Below, piece by piece: positions 7,644-16,029 of a DNA stretch of 46,600 nucleotides. A program made the translations under genes and the position numbers. Each line of letters begins with the position of its first letter. Position 1 is the stretch's first letter. Source of the DNA: Bacteroidota bacterium. GTDB taxonomy: Bacteria; Bacteroidota; Rhodothermia; Rhodothermales; UBA10348. The notes under the pieces are model-generated. The model did not search any database. It saw only the letters and a list, made by a program, of their open reading frames with translations, and was not told the DNA's origin. The stretch lies in NCBI GenBank assembly GCA_029262855.1, contig JAJCYP010000025.1, positions 1 through 46,600 on the forward strand. Direction: 5' to 3'.

Positions 7644-9188
7644 ATGCCCGCCCCCCGGATGCCCATGAAGAAGATCAGAGATGTACTGAGGCTCCACTTC
7701 GAGCTCAAGCTCAGTCGCCGTCAGATTGCCCGTAGCCTCTCGCTTTCCCGCGACACGGTCGCGGTGACCATTGCTCGCGCGGCGGCCTCGGGCCTTGCGT
7801 GGCCTCTACCCGACGGCGTGTCGGACCAAGATCTGGAGCGGCGCCTCTATCCGCCCAAGGAGGACGGGCCCGCCTCCGGGCCGCATCCGGAACCCGACTG
7901 GCTGCATCTGAAGAAAGAACTCGGGCGCACCGGCGTGACGCGGCGCCTCCTCTGGGAGGAATACCAAGCCGACCACGAAGGGGGCCTCTGCTACAGTCAG
8001 TTCTGCTACCGGTACCGCCAGTGGCTGCGCCATGTGGATCCGGCCATGCGGATGGACCACAAGGCCGGCGAGAAGCTCTTTGTCGACTATGCCGGAGATA
8101 CCATGAGCGTCATCGACCCGGAGACTGGCGAGATCCGCGAGGCGCAGCTGTTCGTGGCCGTACTTGGCACATCGAGTTACCTGTACGCCGAGGCCACTTG
8201 GACACAGCAGCTCCAAGACTGGGTGATGGCGCATGTCCGGGCGCTGGACTTCCTGGGAGGAGTCCCCAAGCTGATCGTGCCCGACAACACCCGCACGGCC
8301 GTCAAGCACTCGTGCTACTATGAACCGTCCCTAAACCGGACCTACGCGGACCTGGCCGCCCATTACGGGACGGCCATCCTGCCCACCCGCGTCCGCAAGC
8401 CCAAAGACAAGGCGAAGGTGGAGGCGGGTGTCCTCCATGTGGAGCGCCGCATTCTGGCCAAACTCCGCAACCGGCAGTTCTTCTCGCTCGCCCAATTGAA
8501 TGAGGCCATCGACGATGAAGTGGACGTCATCAATGGTGCCCCCTTCCAGAAGCTGGAGGGCTCCCGGCTGAGCCAGTTCGAAGCGCTCGACAAACCAGCG
8601 CTGCTGCCGCTGCCGGCGCACCGCTACACCTACGCGACGTGGCACGAGTGCCGGGCTGGCGTCAACTACCATCTCGAGTTGGAGAAGCACGGCTACTCGG
8701 TACCCTACCAGTTGATACGCCGCAAGCTCAACGTCCGGGTCACCGCATCGGTCGTCGAAGTCTTCTACCGAGGGGAGCGTGTAGCCAGCCACGCTCGAAG
8801 CTCTCGGGCCTACGGATACACCACGGTCCGTGAACACATGCCCTCCAGCCACCGCCGTTATGCCGAGTGGACACCGGAGCGCATTACCGGATGGGCGGCC
8901 AAGGTCGGCGAAGCAACGGCCGAGGCCTGTGCCCACATCATGCGGTCCAGGCCGCACCCGGAGCACGGCTTCCGCGCCTGCCTTGGCATCATGCGCCTGG
9001 CCAAACGCTACGGCGATGACCGCACCGAGGCGGCCTGCCAAAGGGCCCTCGCCGCAGGGGCCGTCCGATACAAATCCATTGAGTCCATCCTGGCGCGCGG
9101 ACTCGATAAACAGCCGCTCTTGCCGCTGGAGCCACCAGAGGCGATCCCGAACCACGAACACATCCGCGGACCCGAATACTACAACTAA
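7644..9188 (+). CDS. istA: IS21-family transposase IstA
   Basis: 514 residues from ATG at 7644, preceded at a good distance by AGGAAGAG (7630-7637). A GTG at 7638 is too close to that site. The N-terminal helix-turn-helix contains LSRRQIARSLSLSRDTV. The catalytic DDE residues are visible: Asp about 148 in FVDYAGD, Asp about 214 in VPDNTRTAV and Glu about 260 in KAKVEAGV. The protein cuts and joins the IS ends and acts with IstB. Length is normal for the family. It is followed after 13 bases by istB. Confidence 0.93.
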   Translation: MPAPRMPMKKIRDVLRLHFELKLSRRQIARSLSLSRDTVAVTIARAAASGLAWPLPDGVSDQDLERRLYPPKEDGPASGPHPEPDWLHLKKELGRTGVTRRLLWEEYQADHEGGLCYSQFCYRYRQWLRHVDPAMRMDHKAGEKLFVDYAGDTMSVIDPETGEIREAQLFVAVLGTSSYLYAEATWTQQLQDWVMAHVRALDFLGGVPKLIVPDNTRTAVKHSCYYEPSLNRTYADLAAHYGTAILPTRVRKPKDKAKVEAGVLHVERRILAKLRNRQFFSLAQLNEAIDDEVDVINGAPFQKLEGSRLSQFEALDKPALLPLPAHRYTYATWHECRAGVNYHLELEKHGYSVPYQLIRRKLNVRVTASVVEVFYRGERVASHARSSRAYGYTTVREHMPSSHRRYAEWTPERITGWAAKVGEATAEACAHIMRSRPHPEHGFRACLGIMRLAKRYGDDRTEAACQRALAAGAVRYKSIESILARGLDKQPLLPLEPPEAIPNHEHIRGPEYYN

Positions 9189-9201
9189 TCCCACCTCCGA
9201 C

Positions 9202-9960
9202 ATGCTCACACACCCCACGCTCGAACAATTACGCCGCCTCCGGCTCAACGGCATGGCAGACGCCTATGCCCAACAAGTCGAACAGGCGGACGCGGAGGCG
9301 CTCTCCTTCGACGAACGCCTCGGCCTACTCGTTGACCGGGAACGAAGCGACCGCGAGTCACGACGCCTGTCCAATCGGCTCCGGCGTGCCCGCCTGAAGC
9401 ACCAAGCCTCCATGGAGGATCTGGACTACTCAGCTGCCCGTGGTCTGGACAAGACGGTTATCCGCGGACTGGCCCGGTGCGCCTACATCCGGCACCATGA
9501 GAATGTGCTTATTGTCGGCGCCACAGGCACCGGCAAGACCTACTTGGCCTGCGCACTGGCTCACAGAGCGTGCCTGGAAGGCTTCTCGGCACAGTACGAA
9601 CGCCTCTCTAGACTGCTCGAATCAATCCGGCTCGCACGGGCCGACGGGAGCTATCCCAAGCTCGTGGCCGCCCTGGCGAAGACGGATGTCCTGGTGCTCG
9701 ATGATTGGGGGCTCGCCCCGATCCCACCCCAGAGCCGCAATGACCTGCTCGAGATCCTGGATGACCGGCATGGGTCCCGCTCGACCATCGTGACCAGCCA
9801 ACTCCCGGTTGCTGAGTGGCACGCCTCGGTCGGAGATGCCACCTTGGCAGACGCCATCCTCGATCGCCTAGTTCACAATGGCCACCGCGTCACGCTCAAG
9901 GGCGATTCCATGCGAAAGAAGCGGACTCCCGTACCGGAAGCCGGCCACCCCGTCACCTAA
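9202..9960 (+). CDS. istB: IS21-family helper ATPase IstB
   Basis: 252 residues from ATG at 9202; the frame extends upstream inside istA but homology starts at MLTHPTLEQLRRLRLNGMA. Walker A is GATGTGKTYLA (near residue 108) and Walker B is VLVLDDWGLAP (near 168). This AAA+ protein stimulates IstA transposition and target selection. The C-terminus carries ADAILDRLVHNGHRVTLKGDSMR, homologous to the relic at 7043-7217. Intact. Confidence 0.93.
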   Translation: MLTHPTLEQLRRLRLNGMADAYAQQVEQADAEALSFDERLGLLVDRERSDRESRRLSNRLRRARLKHQASMEDLDYSAARGLDKTVIRGLARCAYIRHHENVLIVGATGTGKTYLACALAHRACLEGFSAQYERLSRLLESIRLARADGSYPKLVAALAKTDVLVLDDWGLAPIPPQSRNDLLEILDDRHGSRSTIVTSQLPVAEWHASVGDATLADAILDRLVHNGHRVTLKGDSMRKKRTPVPEAGHPVT

Positions 9961-10060
9961 AACCAACTCGTCGCTCCGCTCCGATCAGGCGGCCGGCTTC
10001 AAACCAGAATCAGTGGCCGGCTTCGACCAGAATAGGTGGCCGGGAACGCCGGAATAGGCA

Positions 10061-10360
10061 GTCAGGTCGGCCACGAGCTGTTTGAGTCTCGTATTCTCTT
10101 TCTTCAGGGCCTTCAGTCGGCGGAGTTCGGCCACGCCGATCCCGTCGAACTTGCGTCGCCATCGGTAGAACGTGCTCTCACTGACGCCGATCTCGCAGCA
10201 CACTTCTCCGATGGTTCTTCCATCCTCCGGTTGGCGCGGGGCGTAGGCAATCTGCTCCTCGTGAATCGCTCCCTCTTCATGCTATCACTTGGCTTGTGCG
10301 AGACCCCAAACCCATCGAAACTCTAACTATCTAGGTGTCCAGTTTTTCGGGGGAAGGTCA
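10061..10360 (-). pseudogene. IS3-family (IS407-like) orfA relic, right part
   Basis: On the minus strand from ATG at 10280 the protein starts MKRERFT. After a one-base deletion it continues in another frame as EEQIAYAPRQPEDGRTIGEV, EIGVSESTFYRWRRKFDGIG and LKKENTRLKQLVADL, an IS3 OrfA helix-turn-helix and leucine zipper. It is interrupted at 10061 by the IS21 element and continues at 7395. The outer IS end reads TGACCTTCCCCCGAA starting at 10360, as in the IS407 group. Bases 10361-10529 hold no gene and presumably the wbpA promoter. Confidence 0.75.
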
Positions 10361-10529
10361 GAGGCATTTTGCTCCGAGCTGAACCGGCCAGAAAGAAATC
10401 CTTCCTACAACTTCTTCCCGCTCCGGCCAGGACGGTGAGGATTGTGTTCATCGCTGGCCTGACATAGGCCCAAGCCCTTTTCAGAGCCTATCTTAGGACA
10501 ACGCCTTCAATACGAATCTGTGTTTTTCG

Positions 10530-11885
10530 ATGGATGTGAACCCAATTCTTTCCCAACAATGCGAGTCAGAGGTTGCAGAAGCGCTTCTCCGGAAAATCCA
10601 CTCAAAGACGGCCCGTATCGGGGTGGTCGGTCTTGGATATGTCGGACTCCCACTGATCTGGACGTTCCATCGCGAGGGTTTTCCTGTCCTAGGTTATGAT
10701 ATCGATCGGTCGAAAATTGATCACTTTGAGGCGGGCACCAGCTACATCAAACATTTCGGCATCTCAAGAATGCAGGTTCTTGCCGCTTCAGACCGCTGCG
10801 AGGCCACTACGGATTTTGACCGCGTGCCGGAGGCAGACGTGCTCTTGCTCTGCGTTCCGACACCCCTGGATGCTCATCGAGAGCCCGACATGTCCTACGT
10901 GGAGAATACGGTGAGGGCTATCGGGCCCCACCTACGCGAAGGTCAACTGGTTATCCTGGAGTCGACTACTTATCCGGGGACGACCAACGAGATGATCGTT
11001 CCGATTTGCGAGCAGCATAGTGGTCTGAAGTCTGGTGAAACGCTTTTCGTTGCCTACAGTCCAGAACGAGAGGATCCTGGCAATCCCGATTTTGAGACCT
11101 CAACAATTCCAAAGGTGGTTGGGGGCGAGGGTGCGGATGCCTCGATTGTCGCGACGGAGCTCTACCGCCAGGTCATCGACAAAGTGGTGCCTGTCTCGAA
11201 TACGAAAACGGCTGAGGCCGTCAAGCTGCTTGAGAACATTTTTCGCGCCGTCAACATTGCCCTCGTGAACGAACTCAAAGTGGTGTTTCATGCGATGGGA
11301 ATCGACATCTACGAGGTCGTAGACGCCGCTAAGACGAAGCCGTTCGGTTTCATGCCATTCTATCCGGGTCCGGGGCTTGGGGGGCACTGCATTCCCATCG
11401 ACCCCTTCTATTTGACATGGAAGGCGCGCGAATTTGGCCTGCACACCCGATTTATCGAGCTAGCCGGAGAAGTCAATACCGCCATGCCGAATTATGTTGT
11501 TCGACGCGCGATGGAAGCGCTGAATGATCAGGGCAAGGCGCTAAAGGGAGCGAACGTTCTTTGTGTTGGACTGGCCTATAAAGCGGACGTGGATGACATG
11601 CGCGAGTCGCCGACCTATCCGATAATGGATGCGTTGAAGTCGTTTGGCGCGACGGTCAGCTACTACGATCCGTACATCCCCGTCATCCCCCGTTCTCGCG
11701 AGCACGTGGCGTGGACAGGCCTAAAGTCCGTGGAGTGGAAGGACGAATCCCTAAAGAATTTTGATCTCGCGGTCATCCTGACGAAGCACACTGGCGTAGA
11801 CCACGCCAGACTACCTTCGTTGATTGACTGTATTGTCGATACCAGGAATGCGATTCCCGGCGATCTGCGAGTGCACAGGGCCTAG
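10530..11885 (+). CDS. wbpA: UDP-N-acetyl-D-glucosamine 6-dehydrogenase (WbpA/TviB type)
   Basis: 451 residues. The NAD-binding motif GVVGLGYVGLP is at residues 31-41, slightly later than usual because of an N-terminal extension of about 20 residues. The catalytic cysteine lies in GPGLGGHCIPIDP (Cys about 287), and the UDP-binding C-terminal domain follows (VGLAYKADVDDMRESP). The family oxidises UDP-GlcNAc (or UDP-ManNAc/UDP-Glc in relatives) at C6 to the uronic acid using two NAD+. It is the first gene of the plus-strand cluster, right after the IS block. With wbpB, wbpE and wbpD downstream it would supply UDP-GlcNAcA for 2,3-diamino uronic acid synthesis. Substrate is assigned from the neighbours. 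Confidence 0.9.
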   Translation: MDVNPILSQQCESEVAEALLRKIHSKTARIGVVGLGYVGLPLIWTFHREGFPVLGYDIDRSKIDHFEAGTSYIKHFGISRMQVLAASDRCEATTDFDRVPEADVLLLCVPTPLDAHREPDMSYVENTVRAIGPHLREGQLVILESTTYPGTTNEMIVPICEQHSGLKSGETLFVAYSPEREDPGNPDFETSTIPKVVGGEGADASIVATELYRQVIDKVVPVSNTKTAEAVKLLENIFRAVNIALVNELKVVFHAMGIDIYEVVDAAKTKPFGFMPFYPGPGLGGHCIPIDPFYLTWKAREFGLHTRFIELAGEVNTAMPNYVVRRAMEALNDQGKALKGANVLCVGLAYKADVDDMRESPTYPIMDALKSFGATVSYYDPYIPVIPRSREHVAWTGLKSVEWKDESLKNFDLAVILTKHTGVDHARLPSLIDCIVDTRNAIPGDLRVHRA

Positions 11886-12053
11886 CGGCAAGACACTTGA
11901 GGCTGCCCTGTCGGCCGTCTGGGCCTCGAAACGTAGTCTCCCTATCGAGGGAAGACCCCCTGTGAGGCACCAACCAGATCGATCTGGCCGGACACCTTGC
12001 ATCGGTCTGAGGAATCGGCTTTTCTTCCTGTCTCAAACATTGGATAACAATTG

Positions 12054-12860
12054 ATGGAACTCGCCAACGTGGTCACCCGCGCGCCGCAGAGATGCGAAGG
12101 ATCGACGCTCTATTTCGCGCCACCATCGGCAAACGAGGACTGGCAGCGCCAGCAGGCGGAGAGCGTTGGTCGCTACCAGAATAACAGTTATGAGGCCGAC
12201 GGGACGTTGGGTGAACTGTTTGGTGGCTTCGTTGCGGCCACGCTCGATCGCACCGGCCCGGTGATCGACATTGGGTGCGGGCTGCACCCGATCGTGCCAC
12301 ACTATGTCAAGCAGCTAGCCCTACCCGCGTTCGTGGGGATCGAACCGCTCACGACTGCGACTACCCGCCAATATTCCTGCCTGGCCGGGGTCACCGCCGA
12401 ATCGATTCCCTTGCCTGACGATTTCGCGAATGCCAGCCTGTTCGCCACCTCGCTGGACCACATTGAGGATGCGCGAGGCGCGATCCGCGAGGTTGTGCGT
12501 GTTCTCAAGCCCGGCGCCCCCCTTTATTTCTGGCTCGGCGTCCACGACCCAGAGATCCTTGCTGAGCAAAAGACCTTCGGGAACGTCCACAATCGGGCGA
12601 AAGGCTGGCGCAAATGGGCTCGCATCATCGCTGCGCCGGTCGAACACCTGCACCTGTGGCGCGCGATGAAGCGCCGTGCGCGTGACCTCGCGAACGGGAC
12701 TCCGCTCGATCACGCACACGTCCGCTATCACACGCTCGCCGGTATCGACGCCGAGCTGGAAAGCTACGGGCTAGATATCGCCCGCCGCCTGCTTGTGCCC
12801 GGCTCGACCTCGCTGTTCGTCGAGGCTCACGCCATTCAGATTGAACGAGCAGGAGGGTAG
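12054..12860 (+). CDS. Class I SAM-dependent methyltransferase
   Basis: 268 residues from ATG at 12054; a TTG just before is less likely. Motif I is VIDIGCGLHP (near residue 70), followed by a typical Methyltransf_11 pattern (LDHIEDARGAIREVVRVLKPGAPLYFW split across motifs III-IV). It probably methylates a sugar or the nascent glycan in the cytoplasm, but the acceptor cannot be read. 168 bases separate it from wbpA. The same reading frame stays open for 75 codons after the TAG stop (see next entry). Confidence 0.8.
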   Translation: MELANVVTRAPQRCEGSTLYFAPPSANEDWQRQQAESVGRYQNNSYEADGTLGELFGGFVAATLDRTGPVIDIGCGLHPIVPHYVKQLALPAFVGIEPLTTATTRQYSCLAGVTAESIPLPDDFANASLFATSLDHIEDARGAIREVVRVLKPGAPLYFWLGVHDPEILAEQKTFGNVHNRAKGWRKWARIIAAPVEHLHLWRAMKRRARDLANGTPLDHAHVRYHTLAGIDAELESYGLDIARRLLVPGSTSLFVEAHAIQIERAGG

Positions 12861-13088
12861 AGTCGGGTAGGAGTCCTTGCTCATCACCCGCTCGTTCCTG
12901 CGTTCGCCACGACCGAGGACGCAGCGGAGAAGGCAAGACTGGAAGATGACCAAGAAGAATCGCGGGAGGCTGCGGACGGTCTATCTGAAATCAGTCGGGA
13001 AGCCTATGTTGAGCGAGAGGCGGACTGCAAGGAGTGGCTTGATCTCTTCGTCGGGCCAGGCATGCCGGGGCCGAGCATGATGTGGTAG
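12861..13088 (+). other. In-frame open stretch after the methyltransferase stop; possible gene remnant
   Basis: Immediately after the TAG at 12858-12860 the same frame continues for 75 codons to a TAG at 13086-13088. It has protein-like composition: an acidic helical part (EDAAEKARLEDDQEESREAA) then REAYVEREADCKEWLDLF and GPGMPGPSMMW. There is no good start codon until near its end. It may be the 3' fragment of a lost gene, a former extension of the methyltransferase, or chance. The rest of the gap, 13089-13298, shows nothing recognisable. Confidence 0.35.
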
Positions 13089-13298
13089 GCAGCTTCGAGC
13101 CGACTCAGACGCTCAAGCGTGACGCCGCTCAAGCAATCCGATTTCGAACGTAATCTGGCAAGTCTGCAAGGTGATCAAGATACCGAGTCGCCATGCCGAA
13201 CCTATAGGCTCTGTTCCTTATGACGATTGCTCTGCTGTGGAACAATTGAAGCGTCAATCACGGCGACGGTACTGGGCTAGTGCCCCCCCGAAGTAAAG

Positions 13299-14588
13299 GT
13301 GGCGCCCGAACCGATATCCATACGTCAGCAGCTAACCAGGTTTCTGGCCGGCGACGTTTCGCTGTTGGCCCTTTCAGGGATTGCGTCCCAGGTCGTGAAT
13401 CTTGGGGCGTACCCCTTTCTGACGCAACTCTACTCACCAGCCAGCTTCGGTTTGTACAGCGTGATCATTGCGCTCGCGGCCTTTTCTGGTGCCGCCATCC
13501 TGCTACGGCTAGATACGATCATTCAGATCGTTGATTCCAGCGAGGAAGGGGATATCCTGAGCGCCGCCGTAATAGTCGGTCTTGGCCTATCACTTGCGGG
13601 AATGGCGCTACTGCTAGTCTTCGGCGAGTGGTTGTTCGGACTGGTAGCTGAAGATCAGAGCTGGCAGGCGGGCTATGCGCTGGTGGTACCCCTCCTAGCC
13701 CTGATGAGCGGACTATTTGCCTTGGCATGTCAATATTATGCCAAGGCACGACGCTACCGACGTTTTTCCTGGGCAAATGTCCTGCGGACGCTGGCGATGG
13801 TGGGGTCCCAGTTGGGGCTGGTATGGGTGCTCCCCGGACCAGCAGGACTGATCGCGGGTTTCGGCCTGGGTCTGGGCCTTGCGCTAGCGTTCGTCTGGCC
13901 CATTTCCCAGGACCTAGTGGCTAAGGTGATGACGGCCCCGCGTCAGGCCCTGCGCAGGGTGCGCACTACGATATATCAGCACCGCGCATACATCCGCGTG
14001 GACGTGGTCAATGTGCTGATCGCCGCCTCGGTCCTTAGCATCTACCCAATCATCGTGCTGATCGGCTTTGGCGCCGAAGAGGCGGGTTTGTTCGCCGTGG
14101 CCGCCCGTCTTACATTTATCCCGGTTGACGTTTTGGCCGCCTCGGTGTCCACGGTGTACTTTCAGAGGTTCTCGCTCGCTGTGCGCCAGGGCGAGGGGAC
14201 GATGCGACTTTTTCGGCGCACGGTCGCCGGGGCCACCGTCGCGGCGGCAGCAATAGCAATAGTCGTCTTCGTCGCCGCCGACCCGTTTGTGCGTGTTTTT
14301 CTGCCTCCCGAATGGTCGAGGGTGTCTCATGCCATGCTTCTCTTGTTGCCTACCTTCCTAGTGCGTTTCATAATCGGATCTATTGGCAATACACCGCTGG
14401 CCTTGTCTCGGCCGCAGGTCCTATTCGGCTGGAACCTGACTCAGATCATGGTCATCAGCCTCACGTGGATCGCCACAAAGAACGAGAGTCTAGACCTGTT
14501 CCTGTTGGCCGGCGGCTGCGGGCTGCTTGTGGCGGGGGTGCTGTATCTGGCGATCCTCTCACGGTCAATCAAGCAACACGTGGCTTGA
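13299..14588 (+). CDS. wzx: Wzx-type polysaccharide flippase
   Basis: 429 residues starting at GTG 13299; no better start fits the conserved N-terminus. It is highly hydrophobic with about 12 membrane segments through its length. The N-terminus (ALSGIASQVVNLGAYPFLTQLYSP, then FGLYSVIIALAAF) is the classic start of the polysaccharide biosynthesis/MATE-like flippase family. It would translocate undecaprenyl-linked repeat units across the inner membrane. It is the only flippase in the window, consistent with a single Wzx/Wzy system. Confidence 0.85.
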   Translation: MAPEPISIRQQLTRFLAGDVSLLALSGIASQVVNLGAYPFLTQLYSPASFGLYSVIIALAAFSGAAILLRLDTIIQIVDSSEEGDILSAAVIVGLGLSLAGMALLLVFGEWLFGLVAEDQSWQAGYALVVPLLALMSGLFALACQYYAKARRYRRFSWANVLRTLAMVGSQLGLVWVLPGPAGLIAGFGLGLGLALAFVWPISQDLVAKVMTAPRQALRRVRTTIYQHRAYIRVDVVNVLIAASVLSIYPIIVLIGFGAEEAGLFAVAARLTFIPVDVLAASVSTVYFQRFSLAVRQGEGTMRLFRRTVAGATVAAAAIAIVVFVAADPFVRVFLPPEWSRVSHAMLLLLPTFLVRFIIGSIGNTPLALSRPQVLFGWNLTQIMVISLTWIATKNESLDLFLLAGGCGLLVAGVLYLAILSRSIKQHVA

Positions 14589-14599
14589 CAAAGAGCGTG

Positions 14600-15018
14600 A
14601 TGCTGTCAATTATCCGAACGATTGGCTTCAGGGCTTCTTTTGTCGCGCTCCAGCTACACGGACGTGCGTTCCGGTTGGTGCCGCTCCCAGGGATCGAAAT
14701 CGCTAGGGGACTAGCAATTGGCGTTGACGCTGCGATTGAACGCAGGCTCTCGATTATCCCATTTGGATACTGCCTCGCTTTCCGAAGCAACCGGATCAAG
14801 GCGCTGCCTCGTTCGGCGGATCAGGTTGCGTTTGGCGACGACGTCTGGATCAGGGCTTGTGTGAAAATGTTCGCGGGCGCAACAATTCATCCCCGGCCTA
14901 TCCTGAGCGCCGGTGCTTCGGCGTCAGCGTAGTCTCAGGTGGCCGCACGATCATCGGGAGAACCCCCGCACGAAATCCGAAACCTTCCCACGACATCCGA
15001 AAAACGTGTGGCCAATAA
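14600..15018 (+). pseudogene. Frameshifted hexapeptide-repeat acyltransferase
   Basis: From ATG at 14600 the frame encodes a LbetaH acyltransferase-like protein: GLAIGVDAAIERRLSI, then FGDDVWIRACVKMFAGATI. It stops early at 14932 after a low-quality tail. In the next frame the expected C-terminus is readable (GVSVVSGGRTIIGRTPAR), ending at 15016-15018. A single frameshift near 14910 explains both. An intact version would O- or N-acetylate a sugar. Activity is unlikely unless the shift is a sequencing error. The end overlaps the 5' leader of the next gene. Confidence 0.65.
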
Positions 15019-15040
15019 TATTTCTAATACGGAGAGCAAT

Positions 15041-16018
15041 ATGTCTGAACTAACCCACAACCTTGCCGGACGCAGAGTCCTTGTCACCGGTGGTGCCGGC
15101 TTCATCGGGTCACATCTCTGCGAAGGATTGCTTAAGCAGGGCGCCCATGTCATCGCGCTCGACGACATGTCGGCAGGGCGTGAAGCGAACGTTCGCATCT
15201 TCGAGGACAGCCCGCACTACCGGTTCGTGCGGGGCAGTGTATGCGATGATGACTCCAAGATGCACGAAATTTTCGAGGGTCTGGACACAGTATTCCACAA
15301 CGCGGCGTCGAAGAAAAACATCTGTCTTCACGATCCGAAGCGGGATCTAGCCGTTAACGCTGAGGGTACGCTAAACCTGCTGTTGCTCGCAAAGAAGCAT
15401 GGCACGCGAAAATTCGTCCACGCCTCCACCGGTTCGGTCTTTGGCGAACCGAGCGTCTTTCCCACCGATGAAACGCATCCGATGCGCCCGCGGTCGTATT
15501 ACGGGGTCTCCAAACTGGCTGGGGAACGCTACGTGGACACGTTCCACCAACTCTACGATATGGACACCACGATCTTGAGATATTTTCACGTCTACGGGCC
15601 GCGTCAGGAATCGAACGAGTTCGGTGGCGTGGTGTCGATTTTTATGCGAAGGATAGCTGAAGGCAAAAGCCCCATCGTCTTCGGGCATGGGGAGCAGGTG
15701 CGGTCGTTCACGTATGTAAAGGATTTGGTAGACGTAAACCTGCGATCGGCGACAATGCCGGTTGCGTGTGGACAGGTCTATAACGCGGCATCGGGCATCC
15801 GCATCTCGATCAATGACCTTGCGAGCAAGATGTTAGAATTCTCGCGGCGGATCGACCTGTCGGTCGAACATGGCCCCGAACTCGTCGGCGACATAATGAA
15901 TTTCGACATCGACAACTCGAAGGTTCGTCGTGAGTTGGCTGTGACGTTTCAGCAGGATTTCTGGGGAACTCTACGCGTGTCGCTTGAAGACATCGGTGGG
16001 TTCCTGTCCATCGACTGA
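15041..16018 (+). CDS. NAD-dependent sugar-nucleotide epimerase/dehydratase (extended SDR)
   Basis: 325 residues from ATG at 15041, preceded by GGAGA at 15031; a longer upstream frame overlaps the acyltransferase remnant and is rejected. It has [11 protein letters not shown] (near residue 14), FHNAASKKN, the serine STGSVFGEP and the catalytic YYGVSK. The fold is GalE-like extended SDR. Substrate is not evident; candidates are 4-epimerisation of UDP-GlcNAc or of its uronic acid. It ends 11 bases before the next glycosyltransferase, so these genes are probably one operon. Confidence 0.82.
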   Translation: MSELTHNLAGRRVLVTGGAGFIGSHLCEGLLKQGAHVIALDDMSAGREANVRIFEDSPHYRFVRGSVCDDDSKMHEIFEGLDTVFHNAASKKNICLHDPKRDLAVNAEGTLNLLLLAKKHGTRKFVHASTGSVFGEPSVFPTDETHPMRPRSYYGVSKLAGERYVDTFHQLYDMDTTILRYFHVYGPRQESNEFGGVVSIFMRRIAEGKSPIVFGHGEQVRSFTYVKDLVDVNLRSATMPVACGQVYNAASGIRISINDLASKMLEFSRRIDLSVEHGPELVGDIMNFDIDNSKVRRELAVTFQQDFWGTLRVSLEDIGGFLSID

Positions 16019-16029
16019 ACAGGCAGGTA

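Larger units (their letters stand above)
7396..10060 (+). mobile_element. Complete IS21-family insertion sequence with 7-bp target duplication
   Basis: The element runs from TGCGTATTCCGG at 7396 to its imperfect inverse CCGGAATAGGCA ending at 10060, 2665 bp with TG...CA termini typical of IS21. It is flanked by the direct repeat GTCAGGT (7389-7395 and 10061-10067). Multiple 23-bp internal end repeats (GCCGGCCACYGATTCTGG type) occupy about 7415-7516 on the left and 9989-10043 on the right. It encodes istA and istB, both intact. It is inserted in an IS3-family orfA. Confidence 0.93.

Noticed and set aside
8331-9254. 307-residue minus-strand open frame
   Set aside because: Antisense shadow of istA in GC-rich DNA, with no recognisable domain.
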